Source: Bordetella parapertussis
Lineage (GTDB): Bacteria; Pseudomonadota; Gammaproteobacteria; Burkholderiales; Casimicrobiaceae
Length of the DNA stretch: 64,000 bases
Assembly (NCBI GenBank): GCA_943331295.2
Contig: CALQLA020000006.1
Location: forward strand, 62,001-126,000
Reading direction: 5' to 3'
Shown: positions 54,613 through 62,262 of the stretch, one piece after another
Layout of the letters: every line of letters begins with the position of its first letter
How positions within the stretch are numbered: the stretch's first letter is position 1
The notes under the pieces: generated by a model
What the model saw: only the letters and a program-made list of their open reading frames with translations
Told to the model about the DNA's origin: nothing
Database searches by the model: none
Position numbers and translations under genes: made by a program

Positions 54613-55507
54613 CGCGAATCTCGGCGGCGACGCGGGCGAAGACCCGCGGGTCGCCCAGCAGCGCGTTGTGGCCGATGCCCATCAGCGCGATGTTCTGCGC
54701 GTGGGCGAGGATCGACGAGGTCTGCGGCGCCACCATCGAGTCGTGCCACGACCAAAGCGAGACGATCGGCGGCGCCGCTTCGGTGGCGGTCGCACCGAGG
54801 TCCGCGAGCCACGCGTTGCGCGGCCGCAGCTGCGACAGCGAGCGCCCCGGGAACATCCAGGCCAGCACGCTGCCGCCGTGCGGCGTGCCGATCGTGATCA
54901 CGCGGCGCACCTTCGCGCCGCCATAGCGGCCGAGATAGGCGCGGGCGACGAGCCCGCCCATGCTGTGGCCGACGATGACCACCTGCCGGGCGCCGGTGGC
55001 GGCGAGGATCGCGTCGATCCTCAAAGCCGCCTGTTCGGCGAACAGGTCGATCGACGCCAACGGCGGGCCGTACGACAGCGCGTAGATCGGCCCGATGCCC
55101 TGCGCCGCGAGGTATTGCTTCATCGGCGACCAGACGCCCGCGTTGCACAGAACGCCGTGCAGCAGCAGCACGGGGCAGGCCGCGGGCGCCGGCGGCGGGT
55201 CGGCCATCAGCCACCGGTACAGCATCATCCGCGGGATCGAGCCCGCGACGACGGCGACCTCGCGCAGGTAGAGCCGCAGGAGCCCGGTCAGGGACAGCCG
55301 CATCTCGGCCGGACGCTCGGCGCGGAACAGCCACGACAGGGTCATCCACACGACGGTGAGCACCGCGGGGACCGCGACCAGCGCGACCGGCACGCCGGCG
55401 ACGAACCACAGCGGATTGGTGCCGTCGGCGATCGCGCGTGCCGCCCAGCCGGCATAGGCGATGACGCCGGCCAGCACGGCGACGAAGAGCGATATCGCGG
55501 TGGTCAT
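54560..55507 (-). CDS. Membrane-anchored alpha/beta hydrolase, lipase-like
   Basis: A 315-residue protein with two N-terminal transmembrane helices (about residues 5-25 and 33-58) and an alpha/beta-hydrolase domain of triacylglycerol-lipase type. The oxyanion segment is VLLLHGVLCNAGVW, the nucleophile elbow GHSMGG, followed by ITIGTPHGGSVLA, and the catalytic Asp and His are plausibly in SWHDSMV and GIGHNALL. No signal-peptide cleavage is evident, so it is held at the inner membrane. It lies 72 bases downstream of the desaturase-like gene on the same strand and overlaps the acyl-CoA reductase gene tail to tail. It could act on wax esters, triacylglycerols or other lipid esters. Confidence 0.83.
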   Translation of the reverse strand: MTTAISLFVAVLAGVIAYAGWAARAIADGTNPLWFVAGVPVALVAVPAVLTVVWMTLSWLFRAERPAEMRLSLTGLLRLYLREVAVVAGSIPRMMLYRWLMADPPPAPAACPVLLLHGVLCNAGVWSPMKQYLAAQGIGPIYALSYGPPLASIDLFAEQAALRIDAILAATGARQVVIVGHSMGGLVARAYLGRYGGAKVRRVITIGTPHGGSVLAWMFPGRSLSQLRPRNAWLADLGATATEAAPPIVSLWSWHDSMVAPQTSSILAHAQNIALMGIGHNALLGDPRVFARVAAEIRATSESPALSARTPSARG

Positions 55508-55579
55508 GGCGACGGGGGCGGGGGCGACGGTCGCGGCGGCCCGGGCTTCACGCGCCCATCGCCCGCGCGACCGCGGGTC

Positions 55580-56410
55580 TCAGGCGGGGACGGCGAGCGA
55601 CTTGCGGAAGCGGTTCAACTCGTGGACGGAGTCGAAGGTCTCGCCGAACAGCGACGACAGGTTGCGCAGGATCATCGCGACCACGCGCTTTTCCCAGTCG
55701 CCGTCGAACTGGATCTGCGTATCGAGCCAGTGCTGCAGCCACGCCGGGTCGGGCAGGCGACTTTGTACCGTGTCGTTCGGGAACAGGCCCTTGTTGACGT
55801 GCAGGTTGGTGGGATGCAGCGCCTTTCCGGCGCGGTGCGGGCTCGCCATCAGCACGCCGATCTTCGCGAACGAGCGCCGGGCTTCCTGGCCGCAGCGCTC
55901 GATGGCGCGCTTCATGAAACGCAGGTACGCGCCGCCATGCCGCGCCTCGTCGCGCGCGATCAGCTCGTAGATTTTCTGGATCACGGGCTCGGTGTGCCAT
56001 TCGGCGGCGCGGCGATACCAGTGGTTGAGGCGGATCTCGCCGCAGAAATGCATCATCAGCGTCTCGAGCGGCGGCGCCGGGTCGAACTCGAACCGCACTG
56101 CGTGCAGCTCCTCCTCGGTCGGCACGAGGTCGGGGCGGAACCGGCGCAGGTATTCGATCAGCACCAGCGAGTGCTTCTGCTCCTCGTAGAACCAGATCGA
56201 CATGAACGCGGAGAAGTCGCTGTCGTGGCGGTTGTCGCGCAGGAACATCTCGGTCGCGGGCAGCGCCGACCACTCGGTGATCGCGTTCATCTTGACGGTG
56301 CGCGCCTGCTCGTCGGAAAGCTTGGTGCGCTCGAAGTCGTCCCAGGGAACGTCGGTCTCGAGGTTCCACCGCACTTCTTCCAGGGCCTTGAACAATTCGG
56401 GATAGAGCAT
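55580..56410 (-). CDS. Ferritin-like diiron protein, acyl-ACP-desaturase-like
   Basis: A 276-residue helical protein with the full diiron ligand set of soluble acyl-ACP desaturases: Glu46, Glu77-x2-His80 (EEQKH), Glu125 and Glu155-x2-His158 (DEARH). The spacing and the segments SIWFYEEQKHSLVL and ELIARDEARHGGAYLRF place it in the fatty-acid desaturase type 2 / ferritin-like group. It probably uses O2 to modify an acyl chain, by desaturation or hydroxylation; regiospecificity is not readable. The ATG at 56410 is at the start of homology. It lies between the LitR gene and the lipase gene on the minus strand and may be cotranscribed with both. Confidence 0.82.
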   Translation of the reverse strand: MLYPELFKALEEVRWNLETDVPWDDFERTKLSDEQARTVKMNAITEWSALPATEMFLRDNRHDSDFSAFMSIWFYEEQKHSLVLIEYLRRFRPDLVPTEEELHAVRFEFDPAPPLETLMMHFCGEIRLNHWYRRAAEWHTEPVIQKIYELIARDEARHGGAYLRFMKRAIERCGQEARRSFAKIGVLMASPHRAGKALHPTNLHVNKGLFPNDTVQSRLPDPAWLQHWLDTQIQFDGDWEKRVVAMILRNLSSLFGETFDSVHELNRFRKSLAVPA

Positions 56411-56487
56411 CGAATGCCTCGTTGGTGCCTAGCGTGTCATTGTAAGGCCTGCGGGGCGCCTGCGCCGCGACCCGACCCGCGGCGTGG

Positions 56488-57453
56488 TCATCGCGCGGCG
56501 ACGGAAGCCGCCGGCGCGGCCGGCGCGTGCTCGGCGCGCCAGTTGCCGAGCGCGGCAAGCGCGGCGCCAAGGTCGGGGATCAGCGTGACGCCCGGCAGCG
56601 TGCGCCGCACCCGGCGCGTCATCTCGCCGCCCGCCCACAGCGTCACCGACGGCGGAAGCTGCCGGCGCAGCGCGGCGAGCTCCTCGCTCGCCTGGCGCAC
56701 CGGAAAGGCCGCCGAGAACGACAGCGCGACCAGGTCCACCTTGTGCGCCAGCGCGGCGCGGCGGATGTCCTCGAGTGGCGTCTGCACGCCGAGCGAGATG
56801 CACTGGACGCCTTCGGGCACCAGCAGCGCTTCGAGCATCAGCAGGCCGAGACCGTGCTGCTCGCCCGGCAGCGTCGTCGCCAGCACCCGCGGCGCGCCCG
56901 ACGGCCGGGGAAAGGCGTTGATCGCCGTGCGCAGCACCACCTGCACCTGCTCGGAATAGAGGTGCTCCTCGAAGATCTGGAGATCGCCGCGCATCCAAGA
57001 ATCGCCGATGTCCCGGTTCAGCAGCGTCATCGTCTCGACGACGAACCGCTGCAGCCCCTGCCGCATCACGAGGCCCGCCAACGCGTGGTACAGGCCCAGC
57101 GCGTCGTGGCCTTGCAGGATCGCCATGATGTCGCCGCCGACGCCGCTTGCCAGCACTTCCTGGCGCCGTTCAATCCGCTGCTGCGCCAGCGCATCGAGCT
57201 CGTCGGGCGTGCAGCCGACGATCTTGCCGGGACGCATCCCGACGTCCATCAGGCGCTTGATCGCGCGGAGCTTCGCGATTTCCGGGACCGTGTACTGCCG
57301 TTCGCCGTTCTCGTCGCGCGCCGGCTTCGGAAAGCCGTAGCGGCGCTCCCACATGCGCAGCACGTCCTTCGACAGCCCGGTTTCCCGCTCGACGGCACTG
57401 ATGTCGAGGGTAAGCCCCCGATCTGGCTGAGGTTTATTCATTGTCCAAGACAT
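56488..57453 (-). CDS. litR: B12-binding MerR-family photoreceptor regulator (LitR/CarH type)
   Basis: A 321-residue regulator. Residues 15-80 form a MerR-type DNA-binding domain (DISAVERETGLSKDVLRMWERRYGFPKP). A helical B12-binding domain follows, with the W-x9-EH motif (Trp153, Glu163, His164), then a Rossmann cobalamin domain with the axial-ligand motif Glu198-Gln-His200-Gly-Leu-Gly203, the counterpart of the DxHxxG motif. These are the residues that bind adenosylcobalamin in CarH, where light breaks the Co-C bond and releases the repressor from DNA. Light-regulated repression is therefore likely. The ATG at 57453 or 57441 may be the start. It is divergent from the glutathione peroxidase operon across 68 bases holding two palindromic sites. 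Confidence 0.9.
   Translation of the reverse strand: MSWTMNKPQPDRGLTLDISAVERETGLSKDVLRMWERRYGFPKPARDENGERQYTVPEIAKLRAIKRLMDVGMRPGKIVGCTPDELDALAQQRIERRQEVLASGVGGDIMAILQGHDALGLYHALAGLVMRQGLQRFVVETMTLLNRDIGDSWMRGDLQIFEEHLYSEQVQVVLRTAINAFPRPSGAPRVLATTLPGEQHGLGLLMLEALLVPEGVQCISLGVQTPLEDIRRAALAHKVDLVALSFSAAFPVRQASEELAALRRQLPPSVTLWAGGEMTRRVRRTLPGVTLIPDLGAALAALGNWRAEHAPAAPAASVAAR
57442..57452. promoter_or_regulatory. Candidate LitR operator, site 1 (TGTC-N3-GACA)
   Basis: TGTC-CAA-GACA, an 11-base palindrome five bases before the -35 hexamer of the plus-strand operon and overlapping the first codons of the regulator gene. Its partner with identical arms is at 57504-57514, 62 bases away, about six helical turns. 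Confidence 0.6.
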
Positions 57454-57456
57454 TCA

Positions 57457-57485
57457 TTGACAAACTTTCTCCCGGATCGTATTGT
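57457..57485 (+). promoter_or_regulatory. Sigma70 promoter of the glutathione peroxidase-cfa operon
   Basis: A perfect -35 TTGACA (57457-57462), 17-base spacer and TATTGT -10 (57480-57485), the best promoter in the window. Transcription would start near 57492, 30 bases before the ATG at 57522. It is flanked by the two TGTC-N3-GACA palindromes, an arrangement that suits repression by a looped or cooperative regulator. Confidence 0.8.
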
Positions 57486-57503
57486 GAACATCGAAGGTAT
57501 TAG

Positions 57504-57514
57504 TGTCTAGGACA
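57504..57514. promoter_or_regulatory. Candidate LitR operator, site 2 (TGTC-N3-GACA)
   Basis: TGTC-TAG-GACA, in the leader of the plus-strand operon just before its first start codon (57522). With flanks, the two sites TTGTCCAAGACA and TGTCTAGGACAA are near-complements of each other, differing at one base. Confidence 0.6.
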
Positions 57515-57521
57515 AGTTGCA

Positions 57522-58160
57522 ATGAAAATCCCGAATCCTCCGCCGCGGCGCCCGCTCGGCGGCGCGCGGTCCGTGGCCGTCCGGCTCGCCGCGGTCGTGG
57601 CGTTGGGCATGCTGGCGGTGCCGGCGTGGGCCGCAGGCCCGGCGCCGAAAGGCGCGGCCGACGCCGCCTGCCCGGCGCTCCTGCGCCACGCGTTTCCCAG
57701 GCTCCAGACCGGCGAGCCGCAGTCGCTCTGCCAGTACGCGGGCAAGGTGCTCGTGATCGTCAATACGGCGAGCTACTGCAGCTACACGGGCCAGTACGAA
57801 GGGCTGGAGGCGCTATATCGCAAGTACCAGGGGCGGGGCCTCGTGGTGCTGGGCTTCCCGTCGAACGATTACGGCGCGCAGGAACCCGGCTCCAACAAGG
57901 AGATCGCCGAGTTCTGCCGGACCACCTACGGCGTGGAGTTCCCGATGTTCGAGAAGGTCGCCGGCACCCGCGTTGCCGCCAATCCCCTCTACGCCGAGCT
58001 GATCGCGAAGACCGGCAAGGCGCCGCAGTGGAATTTCCACAAGTATCTGGTCGATCGCAGCGGCAGCCGCATCGCAAGCTTCGGCAGCGCGACGGATCCC
58101 GCCCAGCCCGCTTTCATCGCAGCGCTCGAACGGCTGCTGGCAGAAAAGCCGCCGTCCTGA
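57522..58160 (+). CDS. Exported glutathione peroxidase-like protein
   Basis: A 212-residue thiol peroxidase with an N-terminal export signal (basic residues then VAVRLAAVVALGMLAVPAWA). The catalytic set is Cys86 in NTASYCSYTGQYEGL (Cys in place of selenocysteine), Gln120 in FPSNDYGAQEPGS and Trp170-Asn171 in PQWNFHKYLVDR. It reduces hydrogen peroxide or lipid hydroperoxides, probably outside the cytoplasm. It is the first gene of the putative light-responsive operon, fitting with photo-oxidative stress. The ATG at 57522 begins 37 bases after the -10. Confidence 0.92.
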   Translation: MKIPNPPPRRPLGGARSVAVRLAAVVALGMLAVPAWAAGPAPKGAADAACPALLRHAFPRLQTGEPQSLCQYAGKVLVIVNTASYCSYTGQYEGLEALYRKYQGRGLVVLGFPSNDYGAQEPGSNKEIAEFCRTTYGVEFPMFEKVAGTRVAANPLYAELIAKTGKAPQWNFHKYLVDRSGSRIASFGSATDPAQPAFIAALERLLAEKPPS

Positions 58161-58291
58161 CGGCGCGCGGCGGCGGCCGGTGGCGGCTCCCGCGGCGAAC
58201 GCAGGAAGACCGAATCCAGTCCAACGGGCCTGCGTATAGTGCTACCGAGGGCGTCGCGGCGGGCCTTCCCGAGCCGCCGGCGGCCAATGAC

Positions 58292-59596
58292 ATGAGGTGC
58301 TCCAAGGTGCGCATCGCGGTTGTGGGATCCGGCATCGCCGGCCTGGGCTCGGCATGGCTGCTGCATCGGCAGGGCCACGCGGTCACGCTGTTCGAGGCGG
58401 CAGCCCGGCTGGGCGGGCACACGCACACGGTGGACGTCACGCTGGACGGGATCACGGCCCCGGTCGACACGGGCTTCCTCGTCTTCAACGACCGCACCTA
58501 TCCGCACCTGATCGCGCTGTTCGACGAACTGGGCGTCGCGAGCACCGCAAGCGAGATGTCGTTCTCGGTGCGGGTCGACGCGAAGCGGCTCGAATGGGCG
58601 GGCACGAGCTTCGCGTCGCTGTTCGCGCAACCGGCCAACGCGCTGCGTCCCGCCTTCTGGCGGATGCTGTCCGACATCGTCCGCTTCAACCGCGAGACGC
58701 GAGCGATGGTGGCGATGGATTCGGTGTGGCCGATCGCGCTCGGCGACTACCTCGACCGCGGCCGCTACTGCGCGCCATTCCGCGACTGGTACCTGCTGCC
58801 GATGGCGGCGGCGATCTGGTCGTCGCCGCAGCGGGACATCCTCGACTTTCCGCTGCCGACCTTCGTCCGCTTCTGCCAGAACCACGGCCTGCTGCAGGTC
58901 ACCGACCGGCCGCAGTGGCGCACCGTCACCGGCGGCAGCAGGACCTACGTCGAGCGCATCGCCGCGCGCCTGCCCGACATCCGCACGGCCACGCCGGTGA
59001 CCGCGATCCGCCGCCCCGGCGCCGGCGTCGACGTCGATACGCCCGGACGCACCGAGCACTTCGACCAGGTCGTGCTCGCGTGCCACAGCGACCAGTCGCT
59101 CGCGCTGCTGCAGGACCCGTCGAAGGAGGAGCGCCAGCTGCTGTCGCAGGTGCGCTACCAGCCCAACCGCGTGCTACTGCACACCGACCGGCGCCTGCTG
59201 CCGCGCTCGCGCCGGGCGTGGGCGGCGTGGAACTATCTCGCCGCCGAAGGCGACGGCAACGAACCGGTCGCCGTCAGCTATCTCATCAACAAGCTGCAGC
59301 CGCTGCCGTTCCGCACGCCCGTGATCGTCACGCTCAACCCGCCGTTCGAGCCTGAACCCGCCACGGTGCTGCAGGCGTTCGAGTATTCGCACCCGCTGCT
59401 GGACAGCCACGCCCTCGCGGCGCAGCGGAGCATCGGCCACCTGCAGGGGCAGCGCGACACCTGGTTCGCCGGCGCCTGGCTGGGATACGGTTTCCACGAG
59501 GACGGCCTCAAGTCGGCGCATGCGGTCGCGACCGGCATCGCCGGCCTTGCCGCGCGCGGCGACCGTGCCACGGACGCGCCCCGGCTCGTGGCCTGA
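58292..59596 (+). CDS. FAD/NAD(P)-binding amine-oxidase-like oxidoreductase
   Basis: A flavoprotein of about 434 residues. The dinucleotide loop is IAVVGSGIAGLGSAWLLHRQGHAVTLFEA; RLGGHTHTVDV and the segment DTGFLVFNDRTYPHL follow, then VTGGSRTYVERI and the C-terminal FAGAWLGYGFHEDGLKSA. This family sits next to DUF1365 and Cfa-type methyltransferase genes in LitR/CarH and ChrR-sigmaE light and singlet-oxygen regulons, and related enzymes modify fatty acyl chains in membrane lipids. The start is either ATG 58292 or GTG 58307; the GTG has a GAGG box nine bases upstream, so the shorter form may be right. Confidence 0.87.
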   Translation: MRCSKVRIAVVGSGIAGLGSAWLLHRQGHAVTLFEAAARLGGHTHTVDVTLDGITAPVDTGFLVFNDRTYPHLIALFDELGVASTASEMSFSVRVDAKRLEWAGTSFASLFAQPANALRPAFWRMLSDIVRFNRETRAMVAMDSVWPIALGDYLDRGRYCAPFRDWYLLPMAAAIWSSPQRDILDFPLPTFVRFCQNHGLLQVTDRPQWRTVTGGSRTYVERIAARLPDIRTATPVTAIRRPGAGVDVDTPGRTEHFDQVVLACHSDQSLALLQDPSKEERQLLSQVRYQPNRVLLHTDRRLLPRSRRAWAAWNYLAAEGDGNEPVAVSYLINKLQPLPFRTPVIVTLNPPFEPEPATVLQAFEYSHPLLDSHALAAQRSIGHLQGQRDTWFAGAWLGYGFHEDGLKSAHAVATGIAGLAARGDRATDAPRLVA

Positions 59597-59625
59597 TCCC
59601 GCGAATCCGACGCCGGAATGCGACA

Positions 59626-60450
59626 ATGACTGCCGCGCTGCTCCCCACGCCGACCGTGCCCGCCCCGGAGGCCGGCGCGCAATCCGGCGGGGCATCGATC
59701 GTGCACGGCGAGGTCGGGCACCTGCGGCGCCGCCCGGCGGTCAACGCGTTCACGTATCCCGCCTTCTGCCTGCGGCTGCCGCTGTCGCGGATGGAATCGC
59801 TCGCCGCCGGCGGCATCGCGTGGAACCGGCGCGGCGCGCTGTCGTTCCACGACCGCGACCATGGGCCGCGCGACGGCAGCCCGCTGCTGCCGTGGATTCG
59901 CGCGCTGCTGGCCGAGGCGGGCGTGGCGGCCGACGGCGAGGTGGTGCTGCACGCGTTTCCGCGGATGCTGGGCTTCGTGTTCAACCCGGTCTCCTTCTGG
60001 GTGTGCCACGACCGGTCGGGAAGCGTCCGCGCGGTGCTGTGCGAGGTGTGCAACACGTTCGGCGAGCGGCACAACTACCTCGTCGCGCACCCCGACGGTC
60101 GGCCGCTCGTCTCCGGCGAGACGCTGCGCGCGCGCAAGGTGTTCCACGTCTCGCCGTTCTGCGACGTGCAGGGCGGCTATGCGTTCCGCTTCCATTTCGG
60201 CGCGGAACGCTGGCTTGCCCGCATCGATTATTTCGACGACGCCAGCGCAACCGAGCCGCTCCTGGAGACGCGAATCTCGGGCCGCGTGGCGCCGCTCGCG
60301 CAAGGCGACGCGTGGCGGCTCCTGCGCCGGTACCGCTGGTACACGCTCGGCGTGATCGCGCGCATCCACTGGCAGGCGCTGAGGCTCTGGACCAAACGCA
60401 TCCGCTTCTTCCCGAAACCCGCTCCCCCGCAGCAGATGACGACGCGATGA
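59626..60450 (+). CDS. DUF1365 family protein
   Basis: A 274-residue protein of DUF1365, a family almost always encoded between the flavin oxidoreductase and a Cfa-like methyltransferase, as here. Features include EVGHLRRRPAVNAFTYPAFCLRLPLS near the N-terminus, FPRMLGFVFNPVSFWVCHD, EVCNTFGERHNYL and FHVSPFCDVQGGYAFRF. No catalytic mechanism is established. It has no signal or clear membrane helix. The ATG at 59626 is 29 bases after the oxidoreductase stop, and its own stop overlaps the Cfa start as ATGA. Confidence 0.93.
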   Translation: MTAALLPTPTVPAPEAGAQSGGASIVHGEVGHLRRRPAVNAFTYPAFCLRLPLSRMESLAAGGIAWNRRGALSFHDRDHGPRDGSPLLPWIRALLAEAGVAADGEVVLHAFPRMLGFVFNPVSFWVCHDRSGSVRAVLCEVCNTFGERHNYLVAHPDGRPLVSGETLRARKVFHVSPFCDVQGGYAFRFHFGAERWLARIDYFDDASATEPLLETRISGRVAPLAQGDAWRLLRRYRWYTLGVIARIHWQALRLWTKRIRFFPKPAPPQQMTTR

Positions 60451-61703
60451 CCGCCATGGAAAACACCGCCCGTTCCCCCCTGTCCCGCAGCCGCCGCCAC
60501 GCGCCCGGCATGCCCGCCCCCCAAGGACTGCCCGCGGCCGCCCGCGTGCTGTTCGCGCTCCTGACCCGCCTCGCCGCGGGCGAGGTCGCGCTGCGCGGGC
60601 CCGACGGCGAAGTCCATCACTTCGGCCCCGGCGGCGACCCGGCGCTGCACGCCGAGCTGACGATCGCCGACTGGCGCGTCGCGCGCGAAGTGCTCACCGG
60701 CGGCGACGTGGCATTCGCCGAGGCCTACATGGAGGGGCGCTGGAACACGCCCGACCTCACCGCGCTGCTGACGGTGCTCGCCTGCAACCAGCGGGCGCTG
60801 GAGCGCGCGTTCTACGGCCACGCGTGGCAGCGCGCGCTGTTCCGGATCCGGCACTGGCTGCGCGCCAATTCCCGCCGGCAGGCGAAGCGCAACATCGTCG
60901 CCCACTACGACCTCGGCAACGAGTTCTACGCGCTGTGGCTCGACCCGACGATGACCTACTCGTCGGCGCTGTTCGGCGCCGACCCGGCGCAGCCGCTCGC
61001 CGCCGCGCAGGACGCGAAGTACCGGCGCATCCTCGACGAGCTCGCGCTGCCGCCGGGCGCGCGCATCCTCGAGATCGGCTGCGGCTGGGGCGGCTTCGCC
61101 GAGACGGCGGCGCGGGCCGGTTACCGCGTGACGGGGCTGTCGCTGTCGGACGCGCAGACCGTCTACGCCCGCGCGCGGCTCGCGCAGGCGGGACTCGCCG
61201 ACCGCGTGGAGTTCCGGATCGAGGACTACCGCGACGCGCGCGGCCGCTTCGACGCCGTGGTGTCGATCGAGATGTTCGAAGCCGTCGGCGAGCGCTGGTG
61301 GCCCGCCTACTTCCGCGCGGTGAAGAACGCGCTCGTGCCCGGCGGGCGCGCGTGCATCCAGACCATCACCATCGCCGACGAGCGCTTCGAGCGCTATCGC
61401 ACGCAGTCGGACTTCATCCAGCAGTACATCTTTCCGGGCGGCATGCTGGCCTCGCCGACGCGGTTCGCGAACGAGGCGAAGCGCGCCGGGCTGGACCTGG
61501 CGGGCGGCCACACGTTCGGCCGCGACTACGCCGAGACGCTGAAGCGCTGGCTGCACGCGTTCGACGCCCGGGTGGACGACGTGCGCGCCCACGGCTTCGA
61601 CGACCGGTTCATCCGCTGCTGGCGGTTCTACCTCGCCTACTGCGCCGCCGGCTTCGACAGCGGCTCCACCGATGTCGCCCAGTACACGCTCGTCGCGCGC
61701 TGA
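60447..61703 (+). CDS. cfa: Cyclopropane-fatty-acyl-phospholipid synthase family methyltransferase
   Basis: A 418-residue SAM-dependent methyltransferase acting on acyl chains of membrane phospholipids. The N-terminal domain (about 40-150) is typical of Cfa; NIVAHYDLGNEFYALWLDPTMTYSSALF precedes the SAM loop LEIGCGWGGFAE (residues 208-219), with SIEMFEAVGERWW and QTITIADERFERYR further on. It may form cyclopropane, methyl-branched or furan-fatty-acid precursors; relatives in comparable operons do methylate unsaturated lipids. Translation is coupled to DUF1365 by a 4-base overlap, and 32 bases of its 3' end overlap the next gene. Confidence 0.92.
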   Translation: MTAMENTARSPLSRSRRHAPGMPAPQGLPAAARVLFALLTRLAAGEVALRGPDGEVHHFGPGGDPALHAELTIADWRVAREVLTGGDVAFAEAYMEGRWNTPDLTALLTVLACNQRALERAFYGHAWQRALFRIRHWLRANSRRQAKRNIVAHYDLGNEFYALWLDPTMTYSSALFGADPAQPLAAAQDAKYRRILDELALPPGARILEIGCGWGGFAETAARAGYRVTGLSLSDAQTVYARARLAQAGLADRVEFRIEDYRDARGRFDAVVSIEMFEAVGERWWPAYFRAVKNALVPGGRACIQTITIADERFERYRTQSDFIQQYIFPGGMLASPTRFANEAKRAGLDLAGGHTFGRDYAETLKRWLHAFDARVDDVRAHGFDDRFIRCWRFYLAYCAAGFDSGSTDVAQYTLVAR

Positions 61704-62262
61704 GCGCGGCGCTGCCCGCGCGCGCGCCATCATCGGCGCGGTGCTGATGGCGATGTTCGTCGCGGCCCCGGCCGTCGCGAACACGCCCAGGGCCGTGCCG
61801 CCGTTGCCGGCGGCCGTCGCCGCCCTGGCGCCGGATCTCCAGGCGAAGGGCGGCGGCGGCTTCACGTTCTTCGGCTTCGCGGTGTACGACGGCTGGTACT
61901 GGAGCATGCATCCGGAATGGAGGCTCGATTCGCCGTTCGCGCTCGACCTCCACTACCTGCGCAAGCTCAACGGCGCGGACATCGTCGAGCGCACGCTGGC
62001 CGAGATCGGGAAGCTCGGCCTGGGCGATGCCCGCCAGCGCGCGCAATGGGACGACGCGCTGCGCCGGATCATCCCGGACGTCGCCATCAACGACCGCCTG
62101 ACCGGGCTGTTCCTGCCACCGTCGACGGTGCGCTTCTTCGGCAACGGCGTTCCGATCGGCGAGATCGTCGACCCGCAGTTCGCGCGGGCGTTCTTCGGGG
62201 TGTGGCTCGATCCGCGGACCTCGCGCGCCGATTTCCGGCAGAAACTGCTCGGCCTGCCATGA
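61672..62262 (+). CDS. Chalcone_3-type exported protein
   Basis: A 196-residue protein with an export signal (Arg-rich start, then AIIGAVLMAMFVAAPAVA, cleavage before NTP). The remainder is a Chalcone_3-like domain: GGGFTFFGFAVYDGWYWSMHP, PFALDLHYLRKLNGADIVERT, EIGKLGLGD, LTGLFLPPSTVRFFGNG and ARAFFGVWLDPRTSRADFRQKLLG. It probably binds a fatty acid or lipid outside the cytoplasm; no enzyme activity is known. It starts within the last codons of cfa and ends with an ATGA overlap with the MFS gene. It is only distantly like the other CHI-like protein at 4559-5116. Confidence 0.85.
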   Translation: MSPSTRSSRAERGAARARAIIGAVLMAMFVAAPAVANTPRAVPPLPAAVAALAPDLQAKGGGGFTFFGFAVYDGWYWSMHPEWRLDSPFALDLHYLRKLNGADIVERTLAEIGKLGLGDARQRAQWDDALRRIIPDVAINDRLTGLFLPPSTVRFFGNGVPIGEIVDPQFARAFFGVWLDPRTSRADFRQKLLGLP

